13,630 nt of DNA, taken from positions 1 to 13,630 of the forward strand of contig CAYVUV010000250.1 in assembly GCA_964455095.1 (NCBI GenBank), in the 5' to 3' direction. The position numbers and the translations under genes are program-made. Below are positions 5,239 through 12,437 of the stretch, piece after piece; the first letter of the stretch is position 1, and each line of letters opens with the position of its first letter. Origin of the DNA: CAYVUV01 sp964455095 (GTDB lineage: Bacteria > Desulfobacterota > Binatia > HRBIN30 > CADEER01). Below the pieces are notes generated by a model. It was not told the DNA's origin. It saw nothing but the letters and a program-made list of their open reading frames with translations, and searched no databases.

Positions 5239-5880
5239 TCACTTCAGGGCGCGACGGGCGCGGAGCCTGGTGAACAACACGCCGCCGACCAGCAACACCG
5301 CGGCGGCGAGCGTCCATCCCCACCACGGCAAGCGGCCGGCGATGGTGATTCCGCCGGCACCGAGCAGGATCTGGAACAGGGTGGTGGGCACCAGGCCGAC
5401 GATGCTCGCCAGGACGTATGTCCGCGCCGGAACGCGCGCCACAGCCGCGAACACGTCGAGCAGCGGGTTTGCCCAGAGCAGCAAGCGCAAGGCGATGATG
5501 GTGGTGAACGGATGCGCCCGCAGCCGCTCCTCCCAGCGCTGGATGGAAGCGGGCACCCGGTCTTGCGCCCAGGCCTGCCCGAGCCAGCTCGCGGTGGCAT
5601 AGGTGAGCACGCTGGCCAGCAGCGCGGCGACAAACGAGTAGGCAAAGGCGAGCGGCAGAGGCCAGACCGCCGTCGCGGCCCAGACGAGCGGCGACAGAAT
5701 GAAGGCGGCGAACATGCCCAGCGCCAGCGCGATGAACAGCAACGGGCCCCAGATTCCCGCCCGCGCGATCGTCCCCTGGATCGCCTCGCGGTCAGTCAGG
5801 GTGTCGAGCCACTCGCCGCTCCACGCCAGCAGCAACAGCGCGGCCACCAGCGCCACGATCAGAACGGCTGGCTTCTTCAC
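5239..5880 (-). CDS. VTT-domain (TVP38/TMEM64/DedA-like) membrane protein
   Basis: A 213-residue integral inner-membrane protein with GTG start at 5880-5878; AGG lies about 9 bases upstream. Hydrophobic segments are visible at about 5-20, 45-70, 73-99, 124-148, 155-178 and 185-206. The central loop followed by HPFTTIIALRLLLWANP (123-139), with R132 and N138, and then YVLASIVGLVPTT (155-167) fits the SNARE-associated/VTT signature, in which a conserved Arg precedes P or N and a G..P motif. Members are proposed lipid scramblases or half-transporters for undecaprenyl phosphate and phospholipids. The gene lies between the outer-membrane barrel gene (32-base gap) and the secreted protein gene (83-base gap), both on the same strand. 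Substrate unknown. Confidence 0.75.
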   Translation of the reverse strand: MKKPAVLIVALVAALLLLAWSGEWLDTLTDREAIQGTIARAGIWGPLLFIALALGMFAAFILSPLVWAATAVWPLPLAFAYSFVAALLASVLTYATASWLGQAWAQDRVPASIQRWEERLRAHPFTTIIALRLLLWANPLLDVFAAVARVPARTYVLASIVGLVPTTLFQILLGAGGITIAGRLPWWGWTLAAAVLLVGGVLFTRLRARRALK

Positions 5881-5912
5881 GTCGACCTGCCTGCCGTCTC
5901 CACCATCCCGCC

Positions 5913-6497
5913 TCAGTCGCCGAAGTGGATGCCGACGTTGAAGCAGGTCGTCAGGAACTGAAATCCGTCGAGCGCGTCGAAGGCATTGTGATAGCGGACA
6001 TCGAGCCCCAGTGACACGCGGTGGTTGATCCGGAAATCGACGCCGCCACCCACGTTCAGGCCAAAGCTGTCGTCGGACTCTTCCGCCTCATAGTCACCGC
6101 CGAAGACCTCATAGTCGAAGTTCCCGTCGAGGTGATACCAGCCGACCTGTCCGCCGAGCCAGGGACGAACGCGCCGGTCCTTGGGCAAGAGAAAGACGCG
6201 CGCGCCCGGGGTGAACGACACGACGCCGACCGTGTTGTCGTACGAATCGAAGTTGGTCGCGGCCTGCAGTTGCGCCGTCAGCTCGACCCAGTCGCCCAGG
6301 CCATACGCGCCGCCGACCACGAAGGCCCCGCCGCCGCCGATGCCCTCGTTGATCTTGGTTCCGTCATCCCGGTACTTCACGTGCTGCACCGGAATGAATC
6401 CGCCGGCCTGCAGGTCCAGACGCCACCCCGCATCGGCGTGCGCGGCCCCTAGCGCCAACAACACTCCTACGACAGTCCAGGTCAGAGCAGTTCGCAT
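5913..6497 (-). CDS. Outer-membrane beta-barrel protein
   Basis: A 194-residue protein with a signal peptide cleaved near AHA (residue 21). The start ATG at 6497 has AAGGGGG upstream. The mature part alternates hydrophobic and polar residues with frequent Gly and aromatic residues: GWRLDLQAGGFIP, VELTAQLQAATNF, VRPWLGGQVGWYHL, FGLNVGGGVDFRIN and SLGLDVRYHNAFD. The last strand, FNVGIHFGD, ends with an aromatic residue near the C-terminus, as expected for BAM-recognised barrels. An eight-strand OmpA/OmpW-type barrel is most likely. An acidic loop, YEAEESDDS, could be extracellular. It shows the organism is diderm. Function (porin-like, lipid uptake or structural) cannot be decided. Confidence 0.8.
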   Translation of the reverse strand: MRTALTWTVVGVLLALGAAHADAGWRLDLQAGGFIPVQHVKYRDDGTKINEGIGGGGAFVVGGAYGLGDWVELTAQLQAATNFDSYDNTVGVVSFTPGARVFLLPKDRRVRPWLGGQVGWYHLDGNFDYEVFGGDYEAEESDDSFGLNVGGGVDFRINHRVSLGLDVRYHNAFDALDGFQFLTTCFNVGIHFGD

Positions 6498-6588
6498 CCG
6501 TCCCCCTTCTGAGCTCGGAAACCCCTACCGACCGAATCACGCGAGTCACTTCGTACCATGACGGCGCGCGACCTGACCAATGGCCGCG

Positions 6589-7347
6589 TCAATTGCCGCT
6601 GAAGCGCGGGCGCCGCTTGGCGAGGAAGGCGCGGATACCTTCGGCGCGATCGGCGGTGGTCTGCAGCAGAACGTAGAGGTCCTGCTCCAGGTGGATGCCT
6701 TGATCGAAGGTGAGATCCAGCGACCGGCTGACCGCCTCCTTGGCCGCGCGCAAGGCGACGGGGGCCTTGGCGCACAGGGCCGCGACTTCGCGACGCGCGG
6801 CAGCGGCAAGCTGTCCCGCTGGCACGACACGCGTCGCGAGACCGATCACCTCCGCCTCGCGCCCGCGCACGGCGCGGCCGGTGAGGAGCAGGTCCAGCGC
6901 TCGCATGCGGCCGATCAGGCGCGGCAGGCGCTGCGTTCCTCCGTGGCGCGGCAGGTGGCCGGCGGCGATCTGCGGCAGGCTGAAGCGCGCGGTCGACGCG
7001 GCGACGCGCAGGTCGCACGCCAGCGCCAGCTCGCAGCCCTCGGCGACGGCATCACCGTGCACGACGGCAACGACCGGGCGCGTCAACCGCCCGATCGCGG
7101 CGACGAAGTCGTGCTGCGTCTGCCATGACCCGCCGTCTGCGACACCGAGGCAGAACGCCTTGCCCGCGCCGCGCAGGACCACCACGGCCACGCGGTCGTC
7201 GAGCTCGAGCTCTTCCGCCAGCGTGCACAGGGCCTGGGCCGCGGTCTGGTCGACTCGATCCCGCGCCAGCGCGATCCAGGCGGCGCCGTCGCGAACGGTG
7301 CACGACAGCGACGGGGAGCGGCGGCGCGATCTCGTCCGGCGGATCAT
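6589..7347 (-). CDS. Enoyl-CoA hydratase/isomerase family protein, active-site variant
   Basis: A 252-residue crotonase-fold protein whose ATG (7347-7345) directly follows the TGA of the acyl-CoA synthetase, so the two are co-translated. Motifs: G-A-G-K-A-F-C-L-G (60-68), PVVAVVHGDAVAEGCELALA (91-110), FSLPQIAAGHLP (122-133), HGGTQRLPRLIG and RALDLLLTG (149-157), ending AFLAKRRPRF. Aligned with rat hydratase, catalytic Glu144 becomes Q126 and Glu164 becomes D152, and the usual GGG of the oxyanion loop is A-E-G. Ordinary syn-hydration of enoyl-CoA is therefore doubtful. An isomerase-like or dead-enzyme role is possible. The N-terminal 15 residues are very Arg/Ser-rich, and a later start could exist but no better ribosome site is seen. 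Last gene of the five-gene operon. Confidence 0.85.
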   Translation of the reverse strand: MIRRTRSRRRSPSLSCTVRDGAAWIALARDRVDQTAAQALCTLAEELELDDRVAVVVLRGAGKAFCLGVADGGSWQTQHDFVAAIGRLTRPVVAVVHGDAVAEGCELALACDLRVAASTARFSLPQIAAGHLPRHGGTQRLPRLIGRMRALDLLLTGRAVRGREAEVIGLATRVVPAGQLAAAARREVAALCAKAPVALRAAKEAVSRSLDLTFDQGIHLEQDLYVLLQTTADRAEGIRAFLAKRRPRFSGN

Positions 7348-8910
7348 TCAGCTCACATCGTCGGCGAACTGGGTGCGCAGATCCTTCTTCAGCACCTTGC
7401 CCATCTGGTTCTTCGGCAGCGCCTCAACGAAGTGGATGGTCTCCGGCTTCTTGAAGCTCGCCAGGCGTTGCTGGCAAAATCGCTGGAGTTCATCGGCGCC
7501 GAGGTCCACGCCCGGACGCACGACGACGACGGCGACGACGCGCTGGCCCCATTCGACGTCGGGGACGCCGATGACGGCGACCTCCTCAACGCTCGCGTGC
7601 GAGTACAGCACCGCCTCGACCTCGGCCGGGGAGATGTTCTCGCCACCGCGGATGATCATGTCGTCCTTGCGCCCGGCGAGGAAGATGTAGCCCTCGTCGT
7701 CGATCCATCCCATGTCGCGCGTCGGCAGCCAGCCGTCGAGGGCGGGATTGCTGACGCCGCCCTCCTTGCCGGCGTAGCCCTTCATCGTGCGCGGCGTCGA
7801 CACCCACAGCTCGCCAATCTCGCCGGGAGGGAGCGCGTTGCCATCATCGTCGACGACCTTGACCTCGACGTCCGGCAGCGGTCGGCCGATCGAGACCAAC
7901 CGCTTCAAGTTGCGCTCGACTTCCTCGGGCGTGCCGTCGAGGCGGTGATCCTCCGGACCGAGCACCGTCAGCGTCGACGTCGTCTCGGTCTGGCCAAAGG
8001 CGTTGACGAACCCGACCGTCGGCGGGAACTGCTCGATGGCGCGGCGAATGACCGGAAACGGCATGGCGGCGCCCCCGTAGGAGAGGTTCTGCAAGCTGCT
8101 CAGGTCGCGGCGGGAGAACTCGGGGTGGTCGAGGACGTGCTTCATCATGGTCGGCACGACGAAGGCGTGCGTGACGCCCTCGCTCTCGATCGACTCGAGC
8201 CAGGGTTGCGGCTCGAACTGGCGCAGGATGACGAGCTTCCGCCCGGTGAACAGGCTGGTCATGATGTTGGTCGCGCCGGCGATGTGGTACAGCGGCGCCG
8301 ACAGGAGCGCCGCGCCGCGCGGCGTGCCGTCGGCCAGCTCGACGTTGGCGCAGACGTACACCGTGAAGTCGTTGTAGCGCAGCATGACGCCCTTGGGCTG
8401 CGACGTCGTGCCGCTGGTGTACATGAGAATGGTCGTTTCGTCGTCCTCGATCTCTTCCTCGACGAACTCGCCCGCGCCGCCCGCCATCAACAGGTCGAAC
8501 GGCAGCATGCCGGGCTGCTCGCTTTCGAAGGACACGTAGGTCTCGACCGACGGCAGGCGCGACCGCAGCTCGTTGACGGCGGACACGTAGCGCTCGCCGA
8601 CCAGCAGCACTTTGATGCCCGCGGTGTCGATCATGTACTCCAGCTCGGGCAGCTTGGCGCGGTAGTTGAGCGGCACGAACACCGCGCCGATGGCGGCGCT
8701 GGCAAAGTAGGCGACGACGTACTGGTCGGAGTTGGTCTGCAGCGCGCCGACGCGGTCGCCGCGCCGCACACCGAGGCCGCGCAGCGCGTTGCCGAGGTGT
8801 TGGACGGCTTCCCACAGCTCGCCGTAGGTCATGCGGCGGCCTTCGAAGACCAGGATCTCCTGGTCGGGGAACATCTGGGCGGGAATGCTGACGAAGTTGC
8901 ACGTATTCAC
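7348..8910 (-). CDS. AMP-dependent acyl-CoA synthetase (fatty/aromatic acid-CoA ligase)
   Basis: A 520-residue adenylate-forming enzyme. The GTG start at 8910-8908 is preferred over an upstream ATG (8976) because AAGGAGAG lies just before it and the upstream extension overlaps the hydratase gene. Core motifs: YTSGTTSQPKG (164-174, phosphate loop), FGQTETT (305-311), TRDMGWIDDEGYIFLAGRKD and DMIIRGGENISPAEVE (the hinge and CoA-binding region, around 395-430) and catalytic K505 in PKNQMGKVLKK. It would activate a carboxylic acid with ATP to acyl-AMP and then acyl-CoA, supplying substrate to the neighbouring crotonases. Sequence style is FadD/benzoate-CoA ligase-like; chain length or aromatic preference is not evident. 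The gap to the upstream hydratase is 10 bases and to the downstream one zero. Confidence 0.93.
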   Translation of the reverse strand: MNTCNFVSIPAQMFPDQEILVFEGRRMTYGELWEAVQHLGNALRGLGVRRGDRVGALQTNSDQYVVAYFASAAIGAVFVPLNYRAKLPELEYMIDTAGIKVLLVGERYVSAVNELRSRLPSVETYVSFESEQPGMLPFDLLMAGGAGEFVEEEIEDDETTILMYTSGTTSQPKGVMLRYNDFTVYVCANVELADGTPRGAALLSAPLYHIAGATNIMTSLFTGRKLVILRQFEPQPWLESIESEGVTHAFVVPTMMKHVLDHPEFSRRDLSSLQNLSYGGAAMPFPVIRRAIEQFPPTVGFVNAFGQTETTSTLTVLGPEDHRLDGTPEEVERNLKRLVSIGRPLPDVEVKVVDDDGNALPPGEIGELWVSTPRTMKGYAGKEGGVSNPALDGWLPTRDMGWIDDEGYIFLAGRKDDMIIRGGENISPAEVEAVLYSHASVEEVAVIGVPDVEWGQRVVAVVVVRPGVDLGADELQRFCQQRLASFKKPETIHFVEALPKNQMGKVLKKDLRTQFADDVS

Positions 8911-8920
8911 GGACTCTCCT

Positions 8921-9640
8921 TCACGAACCAATTTCTCGACCGAGGGCCAGCGCGTCGCCGAGCGGGAGGTCGGCACCGCGGTTGACGGCGGACTTCAGCG
9001 CCGCGACCAGCGCCGGGGCGATGCGCGCCAGGCGGCGCGCATGGGCGAGTGCGGCGGAATGCAAGCGGGCGGGTTTGGCGATGCGCGTCACGACACCCAG
9101 GCGCTGCGCCGTGCGCGCGTCGATCCAACGGCCGGTCAGCACCAGGTCCATCGCCCGGCCCTGCCCCAACCAGCGCGGCAGCGTCTGCGTGCCGGCCACG
9201 CCCGGAATCATGCCGAGCCCGGTCTCGGGCAACGCAAATTGCGTCCCCGCGGCAGCGATGCACTGGTCGCAGAGCATCGCCATCTCGAAGCCGCCGCCGA
9301 CGGCGAGGCTGTGCACGGCGGCGATGGTCAGCTTGGGCAGGCGCCAGAGCGTGCCCCACACGTCGCGCTGCCAGCGCACTTCGCGCGCGACGCGCGCCGA
9401 CGGGGCGCGGCCGAACTCGCGCAAGTCGCCGCCGGTGCTGAACGCCGGCCCGCTGCCACAGAGCACCATGACGCGCACGTCCGGGTCATCGCGCACCGCT
9501 TGCAGCACTTCGTAGAGCGCGTCGCGCATGGCGACGCCGTAGGCGTTCAGCACTTCTGGGCGGTTCAACGTCGCGACCGCGACGCGGCCGCCGTCGACCT
9601 TTTCGTAGAGCACGGCGGGGACAGCGGATCGACGCGGCAT
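8921..9640 (-). CDS. Enoyl-CoA hydratase/isomerase family protein, C-terminally short
   Basis: A 239-residue crotonase-fold protein, ATG at 9640 with GAGGAA upstream. Motifs: TLNRPEVLNA (24-33), G-P-A-F-S-T-G-G-D (64-72), HSLAVGGGFEMAMLCD (110-125), FALPETGLGMIPG (135-147), GTQTLPRWLG and AMDLVLTG (163-170). Glu144 is conserved (E139), while Glu164 is Asp165. The oxyanion loop is intact, so it is the most hydratase-like of the set. It ends in the middle of the usual C-terminal helix region (ALALGREIGS) and lacks the AFxEKRxPxF tail, about 20-30 residues short. No tail is visible in the other frames before the next gene. Third in the operon, 10 bases before the synthetase, consistent with beta-oxidation of its product. 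Confidence 0.86.
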   Translation of the reverse strand: MPRRSAVPAVLYEKVDGGRVAVATLNRPEVLNAYGVAMRDALYEVLQAVRDDPDVRVMVLCGSGPAFSTGGDLREFGRAPSARVAREVRWQRDVWGTLWRLPKLTIAAVHSLAVGGGFEMAMLCDQCIAAAGTQFALPETGLGMIPGVAGTQTLPRWLGQGRAMDLVLTGRWIDARTAQRLGVVTRIAKPARLHSAALAHARRLARIAPALVAALKSAVNRGADLPLGDALALGREIGS

Positions 9641-9692
9641 GCGGGGTGTTCCTCGGCGCGGCGGGCCGATCGCCGGCGGCTGACGGCGCGCG

Positions 9693-9986
9693 TCAGTCGC
9701 TCGACGGCAGCGGCTTCGCTTCCTTCAGCTCCATCGCGGCGCCCTCGTAGCGCAGATCGCACGGCCCCGGTTTGTTGACCAACACTTCGACCGCGCCGTC
9801 GGCCGACTTGTAGCGCTTGCCGAGCGCCAGCGCCTGCGTGCCGGCCGCCGTGCCGTCGGGATACTTCTCGCCCGAGCCCTGCATGAGCAGCGCGACGTCC
9901 CCGTCGCTGAGCGTTCCCGGCGCGCCTTTGGTCACGATCACCTGGGCTCCGCCGGGCGTGATGTAGATCTTTCCGAGCTGCGCCAT
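9693..9986 (-). CDS. Desulforedoxin-like tandem protein lacking metal cysteines
   Basis: A 97-residue soluble protein, ATG 9986-9984, with AGGAGGAG inside the end of the upstream gene and a 3-base gap to it. It consists of two related units, residues 4-35 (LGKIY ... VIVTKGAPGTL ... M) and 55-86 (LGKRYKS ... VEVLVNKPGPCDL ... M), ending in EAKPLPSSD. The second unit aligns without gaps to desulforedoxin's Y-K-C-x-x-C-G ... C-C-G-x-x-M frame: Y59, S61 and G64 in place of C-x-x-C, Y80 and E81 in place of C-C, then G82 and M85. The only cysteine is C76, off motif. It may therefore be a structural derivative that no longer binds iron or zinc. Alternatively the resemblance is chance. Its place directly after the YgfZ-like gene suggests a shared role. 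Confidence 0.7.
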   Translation of the reverse strand: MAQLGKIYITPGGAQVIVTKGAPGTLSDGDVALLMQGSGEKYPDGTAAGTQALALGKRYKSADGAVEVLVNKPGPCDLRYEGAAMELKEAKPLPSSD

Positions 9987-9989
9987 TGC

Positions 9990-11075
9990 CTAGTTCTCCT
10001 CCTCATCAATCTCGGCCTCGCTGCCGACAAACGGTAGCGCCGCCACCGTTGCCCCACCGGCGCCGTCCACCTCGACGCGGCTGCCCGGATCGAGCACGCG
10101 CTTGTGCACCATGGTGATGGCGATCACGCTGCCGAGCGCCGGCGACGACACCGCGCTGGTCACGTAGCCGACATCCTGTCCCTCGGCGCGCAGCACGGCG
10201 CCCGATGCGGGCACATCGATACCGTCCAACACCACGCCCGCCAGATGGCGGTTGACGTGGCCGCGGGCCGAGACCCGCTCGACGATCTCCTGGCCGAGAT
10301 AGCAGCCTTTCTTGAAGCTGATCGCCGGCTCCAGCCCGGCTTCGATCGCCAGCACGTCCTCGTCCATGTCGACGCCCGCCCACGGCACACCCGCCTCGAC
10401 GCGCAGCGCGTTCAGCGCCTGCATACCCATCGGCACCGCACCGGCTTCGCGGCACGCATCGAACAGCGGCGCCGCCAGCTCCGGCGGCCCGCAGAGCAGA
10501 TAGCCGCGACCACCGGCTTCCGACACCGCGGCGACGAACAGCGGCAGGCCTTGAAACGCCGCGCGCTGGTGCGCGAACGCCTCGTCGACCAGCACCCCGA
10601 TGCCCAGCACCTCCATCAGCGTCGCGCGCGCGAACGGGCCTTCGAGTCCGAGCAGCGGCACCTCGTTCTCTGCCGTCACGAGCTCGACGTCATCGGCGAC
10701 CAGATAGCGCTCGAACGCCGCCAGGGCCGGCGCGACGCGCCAGGCGACGATGTCGAGCAGCAGGCGGTCGGGCTCGGCGTAGACGCGCATGTCGGACACC
10801 ACCTTGCCGGCCTGCGTCAGCTGCGCGGCGTGCATGCCGTGGCCCGGCGCCAGCGACTTGACGTCGTTCGACAACATGCCGTGCAGGAAGGACACCCGAT
10901 CCTCGCCGGTCGCCGCGGCCATCGTGCGGAAGCCGGCATCGAACACCGCGCACCCCTCGCGCGCCGCGCGCCACTCGCGCCCGGGATCGCCGAAGTGCGC
11001 CGGCAGCGCGCAGCCGTGCCAGTCGGCATACGTCGCGCCGCGCGCGCGCAGGAGCTCTTCCAGTGCGGTGCTCAT
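9990..11075 (-). CDS. ygfZ: YgfZ/GcvT-like folate-binding Fe-S cluster protein
   Basis: A 361-residue protein; the ATG at 11075 (MSTALEELL) starts the homology, whereas the frame is open to 11174 with unlikely sequence. Architecture is the GcvT/YgfZ fold: GREWRAAREGCAVFDAGFRT (residues 32-51), HGMLSNDV (65-72), AGKVVSDMRVYA (89-100), then the YgfZ signature KKGCYLGQE (255-263) containing C258, and a C-terminal barrel ending near DEEEN. YgfZ (bacterial counterpart of IBA57/CAF17) helps assemble or repair 4Fe-4S proteins using tetrahydrofolate; glycine-cleavage T proteins lack KGCYxGQE. It heads the operon with the acyl-CoA genes, unlike the usual isolated location, hinting that an Fe-S or radical enzyme is part of the same physiology. 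A palindrome, CGGGATCCCG, sits two bases before the ATG. Confidence 0.85.
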   Translation of the reverse strand: MSTALEELLRARGATYADWHGCALPAHFGDPGREWRAAREGCAVFDAGFRTMAAATGEDRVSFLHGMLSNDVKSLAPGHGMHAAQLTQAGKVVSDMRVYAEPDRLLLDIVAWRVAPALAAFERYLVADDVELVTAENEVPLLGLEGPFARATLMEVLGIGVLVDEAFAHQRAAFQGLPLFVAAVSEAGGRGYLLCGPPELAAPLFDACREAGAVPMGMQALNALRVEAGVPWAGVDMDEDVLAIEAGLEPAISFKKGCYLGQEIVERVSARGHVNRHLAGVVLDGIDVPASGAVLRAEGQDVGYVTSAVSSPALGSVIAITMVHKRVLDPGSRVEVDGAGGATVAALPFVGSEAEIDEEEN

Positions 11076-11077
11076 AT

Positions 11078-11087
11078 CGGGATCCCG
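11078..11087. repeat. Palindrome CGGGATCCCG before the ygfZ start
   Basis: A perfect 10-base palindrome lies two bases from the ygfZ ATG on the minus strand. It could fold over the ribosome site or bind a dimer. GC-rich palindromes of this size also occur by chance. Confidence 0.3.
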
Positions 11088-11137
11088 TGACCTAACAAAA
11101 AGCGTGCGGGGATGAAAGTTTGACGACCGGCGGCGGC

Positions 11138-11166
11138 TTGACCGCGTCGCGCCGGCCAGGTCATAT
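11138..11166 (+). promoter_or_regulatory. Possible promoter for the MenB/BadI-like gene
   Basis: TTGACC (11138-11143), a 17-base spacer and TCATAT (11161-11166) make a plausible sigma70 promoter 25 bases before the ATG at 11192, inside the 116-base divergent gap shared with the ygfZ operon. Only three of six -10 positions match. Confidence 0.35.
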
Positions 11167-11191
11167 CCGCGCACGGCGAAAGGAGCTCGGA

Positions 11192-11974
11192 ATGGCGTAC
11201 GAGGACATTCTCTACGAAGCGCGCGACGGCGTGGCGTGGATCACGATCAATCGACCGCAGGTGCGCAACGCCTTTCGCGCCCGCACGGTCGACGAGATGG
11301 TGGTGGCGTTTCGCACTGCCTGGGCCGACGCCGACGTCGGCGTCGTCGTCTTGACCGGCGCCGGCGACAAAGCCTTCTGCTCCGGCGGCGACCAGAAAGA
11401 CCGCGGCGAAGCGGGGTATGGCACCGGCACAGGAATCGGCTTGGACGTCGCCTCGCTGCACACCGTCATCCGCAGCATCCCCAAGCCGGTGATCGCCATG
11501 GTCAACGGCTTCGCCATCGGCGGCGGCCACGTCTTGCATGTGCTCTGCGACCTCTCGATTGCCGCCGACACTGCCGTCTTCGGCCAGACCGGCCCGCGCG
11601 TCGGCAGCGTCGACCCCGGCTTCGGCACCGCCTACCTGGCGCGCGTCGTCGGCGAAAAGAAGGCGCGCGAGATCTGGTACCTCTGTCGGCAGTACTCGGC
11701 TGCCGACGCGCTGGCCATGGGCCTGGTCAACAAGGTCGTGCCCGCCGCCGAGCTGCGGCGCGAGGTCGAGGCCTGGTGCGCCGAGTTGTTGGAGAAGAGC
11801 CCAACCGCGCTGAAGCTGGCCAAGTTCTCGTTCAACGCCGACACGGACCACATCCACGGCATCACCGAGATGGGCTTCTCCGCCCTCGAGCTCTACTACC
11901 AGACGCCCGAGGCGCAGGAGGGGCGCAACGCCTTCGTCGAGAAGCGCAAGCCGGAGTTCAGGAAGAAGCGCTGA
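11192..11974 (+). CDS. MenB/BadI-type crotonase (naphthoyl-CoA synthase or ring-cleaving hydrolase)
   Basis: A 260-residue protein; ATG at 11192 follows AAAGGAG by about 6 bases. It shows the MenB/BadI subgroup signature rather than that of ordinary hydratases: ITINRPQVRNAFRARTVDEM (17-36), LTGAGDKAFCSGGDQKDRG (54-72), NGFAIGGGHVLHVLCDL (105-121), FGQTGPRVGSVDPGFGTAYL (130-149) with catalytic S139 and D141, then EKKAREIWYLCRQY and a tail EGRNAFVEKRKPEF. MenB closes the naphthoate ring in menaquinone synthesis; BadI opens 2-ketocyclohexanecarboxyl-CoA in anaerobic benzoate breakdown. The VDPGFGTAYLARVVGEKKA stretch and the C-terminal SFNADT region recall BadI, while the N-terminal half is closer to MenB. 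No other men or bad genes are in the window, so the choice is open. Divergent from the acyl-CoA operon. Confidence 0.85.
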   Translation: MAYEDILYEARDGVAWITINRPQVRNAFRARTVDEMVVAFRTAWADADVGVVVLTGAGDKAFCSGGDQKDRGEAGYGTGTGIGLDVASLHTVIRSIPKPVIAMVNGFAIGGGHVLHVLCDLSIAADTAVFGQTGPRVGSVDPGFGTAYLARVVGEKKAREIWYLCRQYSAADALAMGLVNKVVPAAELRREVEAWCAELLEKSPTALKLAKFSFNADTDHIHGITEMGFSALELYYQTPEAQEGRNAFVEKRKPEFRKKR

Positions 11975-11980
11975 ACCGGC

Positions 11981-12298
11981 TCACGCCTTTTCGGTCACGG
12001 CGACGAGGATCTCGCCGCCCTCGACCTTGATCTCGAAGCGCTCCACGCGCGTGCTCTCGTCGTCGGGCGAGATGCCGCTGGTCACGTCGTAGGTCCAGCC
12101 GTGCCACGGACAGGTCACGATGCAGCCGTCGAGCTCGCCCTCGGCGAGCGGACCGCCCTGGTGCTCGCAGACGTTGTCGATGGCGTGGAACGCACCGCCG
12201 GCGTTGAACACCGCCACCTGTCGGCCGTTGACCTCGAACAGCCGGCCCTGCCCTGCCGGGACCTCACTCGCGCTCGCCACCCGAACGAATTCCGCCAT
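11981..12298 (-). CDS. Rieske [2Fe-2S] ferredoxin
   Basis: A 105-residue single-domain Rieske protein from the ATG at 12298 (MAEFVRVASASEVP); an open extension to 12358 is not domain-like. Cluster ligands are C44-x-H46 in NVCEHQGGPL and C63-P-W-H66 in TCPWHGW, with the canonical 16 residues between. The remaining beta strands match the fold (GRLFEVNGRQVAVFN; RVERFEIKVEGGEILV). Such proteins carry one electron to aromatic-ring dioxygenases or act as NirD-like subunits. No oxygenase or reductase is adjacent, so the partner is unknown. It converges on the MenB/BadI-like gene with only 6 bases between stops, and is divergent from polX. Shine-Dalgarno is weak. Confidence 0.9.
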   Translation of the reverse strand: MAEFVRVASASEVPAGQGRLFEVNGRQVAVFNAGGAFHAIDNVCEHQGGPLAEGELDGCIVTCPWHGWTYDVTSGISPDDESTRVERFEIKVEGGEILVAVTEKA

Positions 12299-12362
12299 GG
12301 GGCTGGGTTCTATTTCGAAGCCACCCTGCGCCGCAAGTCTCTGAAGCGGACAAAGCATCTCG

Positions 12363-12386
12363 CGCGAAGACGCGAAGGCGCGAAGG
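12363..12386. repeat. Three 8-bp tandem units of CGCGAAGn
   Basis: CGCGAAG occurs at 12363, 12371 and 12379, an exact 8-base period, in the 139-base gap between the Rieske gene and polX. This resembles a short iteron frequently seen in intergenic DNA of diverse bacteria (recognised from memory). Function unknown; an operator array is possible. Confidence 0.55.
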
Positions 12387-12437
12387 ACGGCGACTTGCGT
12401 GTTGAACTTTTCATCTGATCACGCTTAGCTCTGCACC

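Noticed and set aside
4271..5602. Plus-strand open frame of 443 codons
   Set aside because: Antisense to the cohesin-like and VTT genes, which have clear signal peptide, membrane segments and motifs; no recognisable domain here.
8911..8976. Upstream ATG start for the acyl-CoA synthetase
   Set aside because: It would overlap the hydratase and adds non-homologous residues; GTG 8910 has AAGGAGAG in the right place.
7432..8985. Plus-strand open frame of 517 codons
   Set aside because: Antisense to the acyl-CoA synthetase with all its motifs; Asp/Arg/His/Val-rich shadow composition.
10104..11090. Plus-strand open frame of 328 codons
   Set aside because: Antisense to the YgfZ-like gene; His/Arg/Gln-rich without a domain.
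11072..11857. Minus-strand open frame of 261 codons
   Set aside because: Antisense to the MenB/BadI-like gene, whose catalytic residues are intact.
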